The notes below the pieces were generated by a model that did no database searches, was not told the DNA's origin, and was given only the letters and a program-made list of their open reading frames with translations. Of a DNA stretch of 64,000 nt, positions 51,617 through 63,464 are shown piece after piece. Position numbers and translations under genes: made by a program. Numbering within the stretch: the stretch's first letter is position 1; each line of letters starts with the position of its first letter. Origin of the DNA: Lachnospiraceae bacterium UBA3633 (GTDB lineage: Bacteria; Bacillota; Clostridia; Lachnospirales; Lachnospiraceae); NCBI GenBank assembly GCA_002374095.1, contig DFKY01000002.1:1-64000 (forward strand), given 5' to 3'.

Positions 51617-52144
51617 CTATATATGTGTTTTATATTTTAGTCTATGCAGTTCTCCTTTTTTCATAAGATTTAAGAAATCGTTTTGTCGTAGGGCTTCGTA
51701 TAGAACGATTGCTACGGAGTTAGACAGATTAAGAGATCTTTCGTTTTCTATCATAGGGATGCGTATACAGTGCTCTTCGTCGTCTCTTAAGATTTCTTCA
51801 GGAATTCCAGCAGATTCTTTTCCAAACATTATATAATCGCCATCTTTGAATCTAACATCAGTGTAAGATTTGTGGGCTTTAGTTGTGGCGAACCAAAGTG
51901 TGGGCTCACAATGCTCGTCCCTACTAATAGATGAAAAGTATTCTTTGAATGCAGTATAATTATCATGCTTAAAAAGCTTAAGTCTGTCCCAGTAATCAAG
52001 TCCTGCATGATGAATATTTGATCTTGTAAGTCTAAAGCCAATAGGGTAAATTAAATGAAGAGAACTACCTGTCGCCACACAAGTTCTCCCAATATTTCCT
52101 GTGTTATCTGGTTTTTCTGGTTCGTGAAGGACGATGTTGAACAT
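51617..52144 (-). CDS. trmL: tRNA (cytidine/uridine-34 2'-O-) methyltransferase TrmL
   Basis: ATG 52144 is preferred; the longer frame starts with TTG and lacks a site. This SPOUT methyltransferase of 175 residues has family blocks FNIVLHEPEKPDNTGNIGRT, GLDYWDRLKLF, DGDYIMFGKESAGIPEEIL and SLNLSNSVAIVLYEALRQ, the last forming the knot with the S-adenosylmethionine pocket. Between KEYFSS and LWFATTKAHKS are about ten extra residues (ISRDEHCEPT) encoded by a degenerate GC-rich dispersed repeat at 51901-51926. Confidence 0.92.
   Translation of the reverse strand: MFNIVLHEPEKPDNTGNIGRTCVATGSSLHLIYPIGFRLTRSNIHHAGLDYWDRLKLFKHDNYTAFKEYFSSISRDEHCEPTLWFATTKAHKSYTDVRFKDGDYIMFGKESAGIPEEILRDDEEHCIRIPMIENERSLNLSNSVAIVLYEALRQNDFLNLMKKGELHRLKYKTHI
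51901..51926. repeat. Degenerate dispersed repeat inside trmL
   Basis: TGGGCTCACAATGCTCGTCC followed by CTACTA matches the GGGCTCGCAGTGCTCGCCCC core at most positions. It encodes the extra ISRDEHCEPT. Confidence 0.7.
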
Positions 52145-52175
52145 TTGTTGTATATACCTTTTCAATAATTAAAGA

Positions 52176-52204
52176 TTGATAAGAATTGTATAATATTTTA
52201 TAAT
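52176..52204 (+). promoter_or_regulatory. Promoter of mnmG
   Basis: TTGATA (52176-52181), a 17-base spacer and TATAAT (52199-52204), 54 bases before the mnmG ATG. Confidence 0.65.
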
Positions 52205-52258
52205 ATAATAATGATAAAGTCAAACTTATTAAAAAGTTTTAAAGATTAAAAGTTTATT

Positions 52259-54232
52259 ATGGAAAAAAATGTAGTAAAAGAAAATTATGATGCAATAGTT
52301 GTAGGTGCTGGGCATGCAGGATGTGAAGCAGCACTTGCTTTATCGCGTCTTGGGTTTAAGACGATAATATTTACAGTTGCTATAGATAGTATTGCTCTTA
52401 TGCCTTGCAATCCGAATATCGGTGGTACAAGTAAAGGTCATATAGTTCGTGAGATAGATGCTCTTGGCGGTGAGATGGGAAAATGTATCGATAAGACATT
52501 TATACAGTCTAAGATGCTTAATAAGAGTAAAGGTCCGGCTGTTCACTCACTTCGTGCACAGGCAGATAAGCAGGCGTATACAAGAGAGATGAGAAGGACG
52601 CTTGAAAATCAAGAGAACTTAACGATAAGGCAAGGAGAAGTGGCGGAAATTATTACAGAGGACTCGCACAGCTCGCCCGTACGAGAAGCAGAGGGCTCGC
52701 ACAGCTCGCCCGTACGAAAAGTAAAGGACTTGCAAGGCTTACAGCCCCTACGAAGTGAAAAGAAAAGAATAGTTGGTGTGAAGACGGTATCGGGTGCTAT
52801 ATATTATGCAAAAACAGTTATACTTGCGACAGGTGTATATCTAAATGCACGCTGTCTATATGGTGATGTGATAGAGCATACAGGACCAAATGGACTTAAG
52901 GCAGCAACACATCTTACAGAAAGCCTTTTAAAAGAAGGGATAAGCATACAAAGATTTAAGACAGGAACTCCAGCTCGAATAGACAAAAGGTCTCTCGACT
53001 TTTCTAAGATGGAAGAGCAACTTGGTGATGTACCAATAGTTCCTTTTTCATTTTCTACAGATCCTGATAGCATACAAAAAGAACAAGTAAGTTGTTATCT
53101 TACTTATACAAATGAAGTAACTCATGATATTATAAGAAAAAATATAGATAGATCTCCGCTTTTTTCTGGAGTTATAGAAGGGACAGGACCAAGATATTGT
53201 CCATCTATAGAAGATAAGGTTATGAAATTTCCAGATAAAGATAGACATCAGATATTTGTAGAACCAGAAGGCCTTTATACCAACGAGATGTATCTATCAG
53301 GCATGAGCTCATCTCTTCCAGAAGATGTGCAGCATGAAATGTATAAAACAATGCCAGGTTTTGAAAATGCTGTCATAGTTCGAAATGCCTATGCCATAGA
53401 GTATGACCTTATAGATGCTACAGAACTTAAACCAAGTTTAGAATTTAAAAATATAGAAGGTCTTTTTGGTGCAGGACAAATAAATGGTTCGTCTGGATAT
53501 GAAGAAGCAGCATGTCAAGGTCTTATGGCGGGAATAAATGCAGCAAGACTTATGCAAGGAAAAGAACCAGTCATACTAAAACGATCAGATGGATATATAG
53601 GGGTCTTAATAGACGACCTTGTGACAAAAGAAAATACAGAGCCATATCGTATGATGACGAGTCGTGCAGAGTATAGACTTCTTCTTCGTCAAGACAATGC
53701 AGATCTTAGACTTACTGATATTGGGTATGAGATAGGCTTGGTACCAAAAGAAAGACTTGAATATGTAAATGATAAGAAAGAAAAAATAAAAAAAGAAATA
53801 GAGAGACTTAAAAATACTTATGTAGGTGCAAATGAGAAAGTAAATAATTTTCTAAAAAAGTATGGTACTACAGAACTTCAAAGTGGTGTGACAATAGCAG
53901 AACTTTGCAAAAGGCCAGAACTTTCATATGAAATATGCGAAGAAATAGATGAAGAAAGGCCAAAGCTTAAAAAAGAGATTTCTGTTCAAGTAGGCATAGA
54001 GATAAAATATGAAGGATATATAGCAAGAGAAAGACAGCAGGTAGAAAACTTTAAAAAGATGGAAGGTAAAAAGATACCAGAAGATATAGATTATGATAAA
54101 ATTAAAAATCTTCGCATAGAAGCAAGACAAAAATTAAAAAAGTTTAAACCTGAAAATATAGGACAGGCATCAAGAATTATAGGAGTATCGCCTGCAGATG
54201 TATCGGTGTTACTGGTGTATTTAAAGAAATAG
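52259..54232 (+). CDS. mnmG: tRNA uridine-5-carboxymethylaminomethyl(34) synthase MnmG
   Basis: This 657-residue FAD protein is the partner of MnmE in wobble-U modification. The FAD-binding start is [20 protein letters not shown] and the second signature is [20 protein letters not shown]. The C-terminal helical domain ends with [20 protein letters not shown]. MnmG is normally about 625-630 residues. The excess is a block of about 30 residues (residues about 136-165, [20 protein letters not shown] then [15 protein letters not shown]) that interrupts the VAEIIT-IVGVKT stretch and is encoded by three GC-rich repeat copies. Confidence 0.96.
   Translation: MEKNVVKENYDAIVVGAGHAGCEAALALSRLGFKTIIFTVAIDSIALMPCNPNIGGTSKGHIVREIDALGGEMGKCIDKTFIQSKMLNKSKGPAVHSLRAQADKQAYTREMRRTLENQENLTIRQGEVAEIITEDSHSSPVREAEGSHSSPVRKVKDLQGLQPLRSEKKRIVGVKTVSGAIYYAKTVILATGVYLNARCLYGDVIEHTGPNGLKAATHLTESLLKEGISIQRFKTGTPARIDKRSLDFSKMEEQLGDVPIVPFSFSTDPDSIQKEQVSCYLTYTNEVTHDIIRKNIDRSPLFSGVIEGTGPRYCPSIEDKVMKFPDKDRHQIFVEPEGLYTNEMYLSGMSSSLPEDVQHEMYKTMPGFENAVIVRNAYAIEYDLIDATELKPSLEFKNIEGLFGAGQINGSSGYEEAACQGLMAGINAARLMQGKEPVILKRSDGYIGVLIDDLVTKENTEPYRMMTSRAEYRLLLRQDNADLRLTDIGYEIGLVPKERLEYVNDKKEKIKKEIERLKNTYVGANEKVNNFLKKYGTTELQSGVTIAELCKRPELSYEICEEIDEERPKLKKEISVQVGIEIKYEGYIARERQQVENFKKMEGKKIPEDIDYDKIKNLRIEARQKLKKFKPENIGQASRIIGVSPADVSVLLVYLKK
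52659..52756. repeat. Three dispersed-repeat copies in tandem inside mnmG
   Basis: Copies at about 52659-52686 (GGACTCGCACAGCTCGCCCG), 52691-52718 (GGGCTCGCACAGCTCGCCCG) and 52733-52756 (GCAAGGCTTACAGCCCCTAC). The frame stays open through all of them, adding about 30 residues to an otherwise conserved enzyme. Confidence 0.88.
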
Positions 54233-54236
54233 AAAA

Positions 54237-55115
54237 ATGAAGAAGGCAATTTTAACAATAATATTTGTTTTTACAATAATAGTAGGTGTTCCAAGAATTG
54301 AGGGCTCGCAGTGCTCGCCCCTACGAATTGTGAGCTTGTCACTACGAATTGTGGGCTCGCCCGTATTTGCTATGGGTGTGCAAAACTTCCAAGTACAGGA
54401 AAACTTCTTAATACAAGATAATCTACCAATACAAGTAAGTACGAGTTCACAAGGTTTACAGCCATTGTGTGAGGAAGATAGTGCATTTGTAGAAATGATA
54501 GAAAATCTTGATAAGGAAATGATAGAGAAAGTAAAAGTAGATTTAAGATATGGTAAAAAAAACACGAAAGATGTAGCAGGAATAATATTATATAGAGATA
54601 CAAAGAATATTGACACAAAAAAGATTGCAGTATCAGTAAACTTAAAACTTAAAAATGTAGTAGTGTGGGCGTATAATGAAGAAGAAAAAAAGTATAATAT
54701 ACCAGTAAGAGCTATGGCATGTAGTCCAAATAAAAAAAGAACACCAAAAGGACTTTTTTATCCACAAAACTTCATCAAAGGTTTTCATAGAGTGTATGGT
54801 GAAAGTAGTTTCTGTCAGTATTGTACAAGGATATACAATCAATTTTTGATACACTCTCCAGTATATGAAGAAATGAAAAATGATACACTTAAGACAGAAA
54901 CTTATAATGGTCTTGGAATAGTTGAATCAGGAGGATGTGTCAGAGTTACTACAGGTGATGCAGCATGGCTACAGAAACATCTCACAAAAGAAAGTCCAAT
55001 ATATATATATGAAAGTGATTATAGGGGACCGCTTGAAATAGAAAAGATAGAAAGAATAGACGAAAACCAAAAATATGATCCTACAGATCCAGAAGTAATA
55101 GAAGAACTAAAATAA
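54237..55115 (+). CDS. Secreted L,D-transpeptidase (YkuD family)
   Basis: This 292-residue protein has an N-terminal signal or anchor (KKAILTIIFVFTIIVGVPRI) and a C-terminal YkuD domain with the catalytic pattern FLIHSPVYEE and LGIVESGGCVRVTTGDAAWL (His and Cys in the H-x(n)-SGGCVR motif). It crosslinks peptidoglycan in a penicillin-insensitive way. The segment right after the signal (EGSQCSPLRIVSLSLRIVGS) and residues about 67-78 are encoded by GC-rich repeat copies, so its N-terminal linker is repeat-derived. It starts 4 bases after the mnmG stop. Confidence 0.87.
   Translation: MKKAILTIIFVFTIIVGVPRIEGSQCSPLRIVSLSLRIVGSPVFAMGVQNFQVQENFLIQDNLPIQVSTSSQGLQPLCEEDSAFVEMIENLDKEMIEKVKVDLRYGKKNTKDVAGIILYRDTKNIDTKKIAVSVNLKLKNVVVWAYNEEEKKYNIPVRAMACSPNKKRTPKGLFYPQNFIKGFHRVYGESSFCQYCTRIYNQFLIHSPVYEEMKNDTLKTETYNGLGIVESGGCVRVTTGDAAWLQKHLTKESPIYIYESDYRGPLEIEKIERIDENQKYDPTDPEVIEELK
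54293..54470. repeat. Dispersed-repeat copies in the L,D-transpeptidase leader
   Basis: A near-perfect copy (GGGCTCGCAGTGCTCGCCCC at 54302-54321), a degenerate one (GTGAGCTTGTCACTACGAAT) and a third (GTGGGCTCGCCCGTA) follow each other at 54293-54367. A weaker copy lies at 54442-54470 (GAGTTCACAAGGTTTACAGCC), like the third unit in mnmG. Confidence 0.8.
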
Positions 55116-55124
55116 AGTATATAA

Positions 55125-56996
55125 TCACAAGATTTCTTTAATTATACTATCACTATCAAGGTGGATAAGTTCTTTGAGCTTATCAACATTGCCGTGTTCT
55201 ATATAAGCGTCAGGTAGAGAAAAAATCTTTACATTGACAGAAAAACCATTATTCAAAATAAAATCTTCTATATCTTGACCTATACCACCATTCTTTACAT
55301 TTTCCTCAAGCACAACGAAAGTTTTGATATTTGCATTGGAAAGAACACTTTTTATGCTTTCATAATCTATAGGTTTTGCAAATCTTCCATTGATTACAGA
55401 TGTGAAGATATTTTTTTCTTTTAATTTTTCTTGTATGTGCATGGCAGTAGAAACCATAGAGCCAATGGCAAAGATGCCAATGCTTGCTTTTTCATCATTT
55501 GAAAGAATTTCTGCTTGTCCATATGCTATAGGTTTACTATATTCATGGAGTTTTGTGAAAGCAGTACCACGTGGATAACGGATAGCCACAGGACCTTTTA
55601 TAGAATATGCAGCAAATTCAATCATTTCTTCAAATTCTTGGTCGTTTTTCGGAGCAAGAATTGTCATATTTGGAATCATTCGAAGGTAAGACAGATCGAA
55701 TATTCCTTGGTGTGTCTCGCCATCTGCTCCTACAAGCCCAGCTCTATCTATCATAAAGATGACATGAAGATTTTGAAGAGATACATCATGAATTATCTGG
55801 TCAAAGGCTCTTTGAAGAAAAGACGAGTATATACATACAAAAGGTATGATGCCGTCAGTTGCAAGTCCTGCGGCAAAAGTGACAGCATGTTGCTCTGCTA
55901 TACCTACATCAAAAAATCTATCAGGATACTTTTTTGAAAATTCAGTAAGCCCTGTGCCATCAGCCATAGCAGCAGTGATAGCAACGATATTTTTATCAGA
56001 ATCTGCAAGAGATACTAGTTTTTTTGAAAAAACGTCGGTGTAAGTAAGTTTCTTTGAAGGGTCAAGAACGATACCAGTTTCTTTATCAAATGGAGATACA
56101 CCATGATATAGAGTAGGATTGTCTTCTGCTGGTTTATAGCCTTTACCTTTTTTTGTCTTTACATGAATGAGTATAGGCTCTGATGAATTTTTAGCTTTTT
56201 CCAATACACTACAAAGAGTCTTGATATTATGACCATCAACAGGACCTACATAATTGATATTTAAATCTTCAAAAATCATGCCTTCTGTCGCGATAAGTTG
56301 CTTAATTGTATTGATAAAAAATACAAGAATTGATTTGATGAAAAGTCCTATGGCTGATTTCTCAAGTTTTCCTTTGATGGTATTTTTTATATCGCCGTAT
56401 TGAGTAGAAGATCTTATACCAAGGAGAGCCCTACTTAAACCTCCATTACTTTTTGAGATAGACATCTCATTGTCATTTAATATGACGACATAATTACTTT
56501 TCAAATCACTTAGGTTATTGAGCGCTTCAAATGCCATCCCACCAGTAAGAGAACCATCACCGATGATGCTTACGACTTTATAAGATTCACCTTTTATATC
56601 ACGGGCTCTGCACATACCAAGTCCTGCAGAGATAGATGTTGAACTATGACCTGTGTCAAAAGAATCAAAAGGACTTTCTTTTCTTTTTGGAAAGCCACTT
56701 ATACCACCATAAGATCTTATATTACTGAAGGCTTCTTTTCTATCAGTTAAAATCTTGTAAGCATAAGATTGATGTCCCACATCCCATATAACCTTATCTT
56801 GTGGAAAATTGTAAGTGCGTAGAAGAGCTATAGTGAGCTCTACAACACCAAGACTTGAGGCAAGATGACCGCCATTTTTGCTTATGCCGTCGATAATCAT
56901 GTCTCTAACTTCTTCGCTTAAGATGCTCAGCTCATCAAAAGATAAAGACTTAATATCATCTACATTTTTTATTTTTTTCAAAATATCATTTTTCAT
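55125..56996 (-). CDS. dxs: 1-deoxy-D-xylulose-5-phosphate synthase
   Basis: This 623-residue thiamine-diphosphate enzyme makes DXP from pyruvate and glyceraldehyde 3-phosphate, the first step of the MEP isoprenoid pathway. Visible are the NGGHLASSLGVVELT start, GHQSYAYKILTDR, the TPP-binding GDGSLTGGMAFEALNNLSDL and, in the pyrimidine domain, DVGIAEQHAVTFAAGLA with the catalytic Glu. The C-terminal transketolase part is present (VALEENVKNGGIG-like VVLEENVKNGG). Length is normal. It ends 9 bases from the convergent L,D-transpeptidase gene. Confidence 0.96.
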   Translation of the reverse strand: MKNDILKKIKNVDDIKSLSFDELSILSEEVRDMIIDGISKNGGHLASSLGVVELTIALLRTYNFPQDKVIWDVGHQSYAYKILTDRKEAFSNIRSYGGISGFPKRKESPFDSFDTGHSSTSISAGLGMCRARDIKGESYKVVSIIGDGSLTGGMAFEALNNLSDLKSNYVVILNDNEMSISKSNGGLSRALLGIRSSTQYGDIKNTIKGKLEKSAIGLFIKSILVFFINTIKQLIATEGMIFEDLNINYVGPVDGHNIKTLCSVLEKAKNSSEPILIHVKTKKGKGYKPAEDNPTLYHGVSPFDKETGIVLDPSKKLTYTDVFSKKLVSLADSDKNIVAITAAMADGTGLTEFSKKYPDRFFDVGIAEQHAVTFAAGLATDGIIPFVCIYSSFLQRAFDQIIHDVSLQNLHVIFMIDRAGLVGADGETHQGIFDLSYLRMIPNMTILAPKNDQEFEEMIEFAAYSIKGPVAIRYPRGTAFTKLHEYSKPIAYGQAEILSNDEKASIGIFAIGSMVSTAMHIQEKLKEKNIFTSVINGRFAKPIDYESIKSVLSNANIKTFVVLEENVKNGGIGQDIEDFILNNGFSVNVKIFSLPDAYIEHGNVDKLKELIHLDSDSIIKEIL

Positions 56997-57015
56997 ATAA
57001 GAGCTTTTATAAAAA

Positions 57016-57042
57016 AACCTGCCAAGAAATATATGGCAGGTT
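57016..57042 (-). terminator. Terminator of tRNA-Leu
   Basis: Stem AACCTGCCA/TGGCAGGTT (9 bp) with a 9-base loop, followed on the minus strand by TTTTT. It lies between the tRNA gene and dxs. Confidence 0.9.
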
Positions 57043-57049
57043 TATTATA

Positions 57050-57135
57050 TGCTGGTGGCCGGAATCGAACCGGCACGGGTATCGCTACCCACAGGATTTT
57101 AAGTCCTGGGCGTCTACCAGTTCCGCCACACCAGC
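57050..57135 (-). tRNA. tRNA-Leu (anticodon UAA)
   Basis: On the minus strand the 86-base gene begins GCTGGTGTGGCGGAACTGG and pairs with the 3' end CACCAGC plus discriminator A. The anticodon stem is CAGGA/TCCTG with loop CTTAAAA (anticodon TAA, reading UUA). A long variable arm (GTGGGTAGCGATACCCGT) and a T-arm with GGTTCGATTCC complete it. CCA is not encoded. Confidence 0.97.
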
Positions 57136-57202
57136 TTAAAATCTAACTTTTCAATTATACTAAAAAAATGGATATTGTTCAAGGGGGTAAAGAGTAATAA
57201 AA

Positions 57203-57226
57203 AATCATCGTATTAGAACGATGATT
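57203..57226 (-). terminator. Terminator after the flavodoxin-like gene
   Basis: Stem AATCATCGT/ACGATGATT with a 6-base loop. T-tracts lie on both sides, so it may act in both directions. On the minus strand it ends the rex-flavodoxin run. Confidence 0.85.
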
Positions 57227-57241
57227 ATTTTAAAATACTAA

Positions 57242-57997
57242 TTATACATTTATATTAATGAGATTAAGCCAATTGCTTATCTCACTTTCTGTGGCAACGC
57301 CTGTAAACTTAAGACCAAGCATAACTTCTACACTTTCATCTACATAGTTTCCTATGATTTCTTCGCTTGTAGTAATGTCAGCGTCTTTTGAATATGTGAA
57401 AGGTACAACTACTTTATCTTTAAGGTCTTTTAAGAAAGTATATACAACTTTTGGTGCATCATTTTGCCATATAGGATAACCCAAAAAGATAACATCATAA
57501 TTTCTCACATTGATACTATCTATAGCAGGAAGCTCTTTTGCCGCAGGTGGAGTAGAAGGAACACTTGCTTCTGTAGGTTCTATGCCAAAAGATGTCATGT
57601 GGTCTTCTACAAATTCTTCAGTTTCTTCTTCAAAAAGATTGAGCCTTGCTTCTTGCATCATTCTTGAATTTTCGTCATCGACATTTAGATCTTCTTCTGT
57701 GTAAGGAACTTTGGGATTTATCTCAATAAGATCAGCAGAAAGCCTTTCAGCTATAACATTTGCTGCATTTTCTACATCATCAAAAGAAGAAAAATATACT
57801 ACAGCAATTTTTTTATCAGAGAGACCCGTCTTTGAACTTACTACAGAATTATCACTTGTCTCGTTGTAGATAGAATTAGAATCTTTTGGAGAGCATGCAA
57901 TAAAAGAGAAGCAAGTAAAAATGAAGACAAATGCCAAGTAAATATATTTATGAAAAATAGATTTTCTTATAATATTTTTAATATTAAAACTATACAT
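57242..57997 (-). CDS. Flavodoxin-like lipoprotein
   Basis: This 251-residue protein has a long positively charged N-terminus, a hydrophobic segment and a lipobox (FSFIAC). The rest is flavodoxin-like: KIAVVYFSSFDDVENAANVI (phosphate loop less Ser/Thr-rich than usual), then DVIFLGYPIWQNDAPKVVYT and VVPFTYSKDADI. An insertion of about 45 residues (about 108-155) is Glu/Pro-rich. It is probably a membrane-attached FMN electron carrier. It overlaps the rex stop by 8 bases, so it is co-expressed with the redox sensor. Confidence 0.83.
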   Translation of the reverse strand: MYSFNIKNIIRKSIFHKYIYLAFVFIFTCFSFIACSPKDSNSIYNETSDNSVVSSKTGLSDKKIAVVYFSSFDDVENAANVIAERLSADLIEINPKVPYTEEDLNVDDENSRMMQEARLNLFEEETEEFVEDHMTSFGIEPTEASVPSTPPAAKELPAIDSINVRNYDVIFLGYPIWQNDAPKVVYTFLKDLKDKVVVPFTYSKDADITTSEEIIGNYVDESVEVMLGLKFTGVATESEISNWLNLININV

Positions 57998-58607
57998 TAT
58001 TTTTAAGCATTATGTTGAGATGAGCAAGTGATAGAGCAAGATTTTGTTGTTTTACAATGATGCCTGGAACTTTTTTAAGGGATATAGGAGCAAAGTTCCA
58101 TACACCTTTTATATTATTTTCAACCAGCAGATTGTATACATCTTGAGCATTTTCAACAGGAACAGTAATGATGCCAATCTCAACTTTATTATCCTTTATA
58201 AAATTTGGAAGCTTGTTGATAGAAAAGATTTTTTTATTGTCAATTTTATCTATATCATTATCAAAAGCAGCAAGTACATCAACTCCAAACTTATTGAATT
58301 TCTTATAACCAAGAAGAGCTCTGCCAAGTTTTCCTGCACCGACGATTACAGCCTTCGTCTTTTTGTTGACATGTAGAAATGTATCAAAATCTTTTATAAG
58401 AGAACTTGTCTTATATCCTATACGAGGTTTTCCGTTGCCGCTGATTACAGATAATTCTTTACGAACTAAAACTTCTCCAAGCCCCATATCACGAGCAAGG
58501 GTAGTGGCAGATATTGTCTCAACACCTTTTGATTCAAGCATCATAAGGTAATCAAGGTAAAGAGGTAATCTATTCATCATGGCTATAGATATTACATATT
58601 TAGACAT
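57990..58607 (-). CDS. rex: Redox-sensing transcriptional repressor Rex
   Basis: This 205-residue NADH/NAD+-responsive repressor has an N-terminal winged helix (SATTLARDMGLGEVLVRKEL then SVISGNGKPRIGYKTSSLI) and a Rossmann domain with VIVGAGKLGRALLGYKKF and FDNDIDKI. The C-terminal swapped helix is present (LSLAHLNIMLKN). Rex controls anaerobic fermentation and respiration genes. It lies immediately downstream of the ATP synthase operon, with an 11-base gap to atpC. Confidence 0.95.
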   Translation of the reverse strand: MSKYVISIAMMNRLPLYLDYLMMLESKGVETISATTLARDMGLGEVLVRKELSVISGNGKPRIGYKTSSLIKDFDTFLHVNKKTKAVIVGAGKLGRALLGYKKFNKFGVDVLAAFDNDIDKIDNKKIFSINKLPNFIKDNKVEIGIITVPVENAQDVYNLLVENNIKGVWNFAPISLKKVPGIIVKQQNLALSLAHLNIMLKNNV

Positions 58608-58617
58608 AGCGCCTCCT

Positions 58618-59024
58618 TTATTCTATACTTGCTACCTCAAGTCTTACTTCTGCTTTTTTAAGTGCATATTTTGCATGTTCTAAATCAAAGTTATCGCTCT
58701 TTTCTGCAATACGCTTTTCTGCACGTTCTTTTGCTGCTTTAGCTCTATCTACATCAATCTCGTCCTTAAACTCTGCAATCTCTGCAAGAATCATGATGGT
58801 GTCAGGAAGAATTTTTGATATACCTGACATAGAGGCAAGATAGAGTGGTTTTTCTTTTCCTTCTTCGTAGATGGTCATCTTGCCTGGGGCTAAAACTTGA
58901 GTCATAGCTACATGACCTGGAAGTATGCCAACATAGCCTTCAGTAGTATTATACTCAAGCATAGTACATTCACCATCAAAAAGAATTTTTCTTGGTGATA
59001 TAATTTGTAGACGAATTTTATTCA

Positions 59025-59025
<1 letters not shown>
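58618..59025 (-). CDS. atpC: ATP synthase epsilon subunit
   Basis: This 135-residue epsilon subunit has an N-terminal beta-sandwich (IISPRKILFDGECTMLEYNT then TEGYVGILPGHVAMTQVL) and a C-terminal helical hairpin rich in Ala/Lys/Glu (DVDRAKAAKERAEKRIAEKS). It regulates rotation and hydrolysis. Its start overlaps the atpD stop by one base. The usual ATP-binding motif I(L)DxxRA is recognisable in the hairpin. Confidence 0.93.
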
Positions 59026-61341
<2,316 letters not shown>

Positions 61342-61344
61342 AAA

Positions 61345-62862
61345 CTACACCTCGTAACCTTTTGACTTCATAAAGCTTTCTATAACTTTCTTAAGCTTCT
61401 CTTCAATTTCTGGAGTAAGCTCTTTCTTTTCTCTTATATCAGAGAATACAGAAGGGTCGATACTTTCTATATACATGAAAAGCTCTGATTCAAAATCAAG
61501 AATTTTTTCTACAGGTACAGTTAAAAGATATCTTTTCTCTGCAGCATAGATTATAGTTATCTGCTTTTCTACAGGGAGTGGCTTATATTGAGGTTGCTTC
61601 AATATCTCACGAACTCTCTCTCCTTGCGCAAGTTGCTCTTTTGTAGCTTTATCAAGATCTGATCCGAATTGAGCAAATGATGCAAGCTCTCTAAATTGAG
61701 CAAGCTCAACTCTTATAGGAGCAGCAATCTTTTTCATAGCTTTAATCTGTGCTGAACCACCAACACGGCTTACAGAAAGACCTGCGTTGATAGCTGGTCT
61801 AAAACCAGAGTTAAACATATCAGTCTCAAGATATATCTGACCATCTGTTATAGATATGACATTGGTAGGAATGTATGCAGATACATCACCTGCTTGAGTC
61901 TCTATGATAGGAAGGGCAGTAAGTGAACCGCCACCTAATTTATCATTTAATTTTGAAGCACGCTCAAGAAGTCTACTATGTAAGTAGAAGACATCTCCAG
62001 GGTAAGCTTCTCTCCCTGGTGGTCTCTTGAGAAGTAGAGAAAGTGTCCTGTAAGCTGCAGCGTGCTTGGTGAGGTCATCATATACGATAAGTACATCTTC
62101 ACCTTTTTCCATCCACTCTTCACCTATAGCACATCCTGCATAAGGAGCGATATATTGAAGTGGTGCAAGCTCTGCTGCTGTAGCAGCTACTACAGTTGTA
62201 TAGTCCATAGCACCATAGTCTTCAAGAGTCTTAACAATATTGGCAACAGTTGATGCCTTCTGACCTATAGCAACATATATACACTTTACATTTTGACCTT
62301 TTTGATTGATTATAGTATCTATAGCGATAGCAGTCTTTCCTGTCTGTCTATCACCTATTATAAGCTCTCTTTGTCCACGACCGATAGGAATCATAGCATC
62401 GATTGCTTTTATACCTGTCTGAAGAGGAGTCTTAACAGATTTTCTATCTATAACACCATGTGCTATACGCTCTATTGGACGAGTACCTGTAGTATTGATA
62501 GGGCCTTTGTTGTCTATAGGCTCACCAATTGCATTGACAACACGACCTATCATAGCGTCACCAACAGGAACAGACATAACTCTTTTTGTTCGCTTCACTG
62601 GGTCGCCTTCTTTTATCTCATCTGAAGATCCGAGAAGAACACAACCAATATTATCTTCTTCAAGGTTTAGTATCATACCATAGACACCGTGTGGAAGTTC
62701 AAGAAGTTCACCTTGTATAGCGTCTTTTAGACCATAGATTCTCGCTATACCATCTGCAACTTGTATGACAGTTCCTTCTTCAACGCTCTCTACTTTGTCT
62801 TCGTATTTTGATATCTGTTCTTTTATGATAGAACTAATCTCTTCTGGTTTTAAATTTATCAT
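61345..62862 (-). CDS. atpA: ATP synthase alpha subunit
   Basis: This 505-residue non-catalytic nucleotide-binding subunit has P-loop [58 protein letters not shown] and the signature [20 protein letters not shown]. It overlaps atpH by 4 bases (ATGA) and is followed by atpG after 3 bases. Confidence 0.97.
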   Translation of the reverse strand: MINLKPEEISSIIKEQISKYEDKVESVEEGTVIQVADGIARIYGLKDAIQGELLELPHGVYGMILNLEEDNIGCVLLGSSDEIKEGDPVKRTKRVMSVPVGDAMIGRVVNAIGEPIDNKGPINTTGTRPIERIAHGVIDRKSVKTPLQTGIKAIDAMIPIGRGQRELIIGDRQTGKTAIAIDTIINQKGQNVKCIYVAIGQKASTVANIVKTLEDYGAMDYTTVVAATAAELAPLQYIAPYAGCAIGEEWMEKGEDVLIVYDDLTKHAAAYRTLSLLLKRPPGREAYPGDVFYLHSRLLERASKLNDKLGGGSLTALPIIETQAGDVSAYIPTNVISITDGQIYLETDMFNSGFRPAINAGLSVSRVGGSAQIKAMKKIAAPIRVELAQFRELASFAQFGSDLDKATKEQLAQGERVREILKQPQYKPLPVEKQITIIYAAEKRYLLTVPVEKILDFESELFMYIESIDPSVFSDIREKKELTPEIEEKLKKVIESFMKSKGYEV

Positions 62863-63464
62863 AGTTTTAAACCCCTTAGATTTTTACTTATATCAGCTAT
62901 TTTTGTCTTATAACTTGTATCAAAAACTTTGTCATCTATTTTAATTTTCAGTCCTGCGATTAGATTGGTATCTACCTTATAGTTTATAATAAAATGATCA
63001 TAGGAAGTGGTATCTATAAGCTTCTTCTCAAGATTTAATTTTTGGTCATTAGATAATTCAAAAGAAGAAGTGACATCTGCCTCTCCGATGTTTTTGTCGC
63101 GAAGAACAAGATGTGTAAAATGCTTTAGTATAGGAACTATATCTTTCCCACGTCCTTTTTTGATAACAATAGCAAGGAAGTCTAATATCTTTGGATTTTG
63201 ACCTTTTGAAACATTGATATTAAAAAACTTAAAAACTTTTGCGATAGGTCCAGACCAAAGATTGTCAACAAAAAGAGAGTGAAGAAAAGCAATCTTTTTT
63301 TCTTCGCTTGAGTTAGGACTATTTAAAAAGTCACTTATCTCAGCATTGTCAGTAAAGACATCTATGATGTCAAGAGCTTCCTCATACATCTTTTCAAGCT
63401 GATCATTTTCTTTTGCAAATTCATATAAGGCTTCGCCGTAAACTTTTGAAACTAACCTTGCCAT
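62859..63464 (-). CDS. atpH: ATP synthase delta subunit
   Basis: This 201-residue delta (OSCP) subunit has an N-terminal helical domain ([20 protein letters not shown] then [10 protein letters not shown], residues about 8-37) and the C-terminal pattern [20 protein letters not shown]. It is somewhat longer than the usual 175-180 residues. It links F1 to the b-subunit stalk and overlaps atpF by 13 bases. Confidence 0.9.
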   Translation of the reverse strand: MARLVSKVYGEALYEFAKENDQLEKMYEEALDIIDVFTDNAEISDFLNSPNSSEEKKIAFLHSLFVDNLWSGPIAKVFKFFNINVSKGQNPKILDFLAIVIKKGRGKDIVPILKHFTHLVLRDKNIGEADVTSSFELSNDQKLNLEKKLIDTTSYDHFIINYKVDTNLIAGLKIKIDDKVFDTSYKTKIADISKNLRGLKL

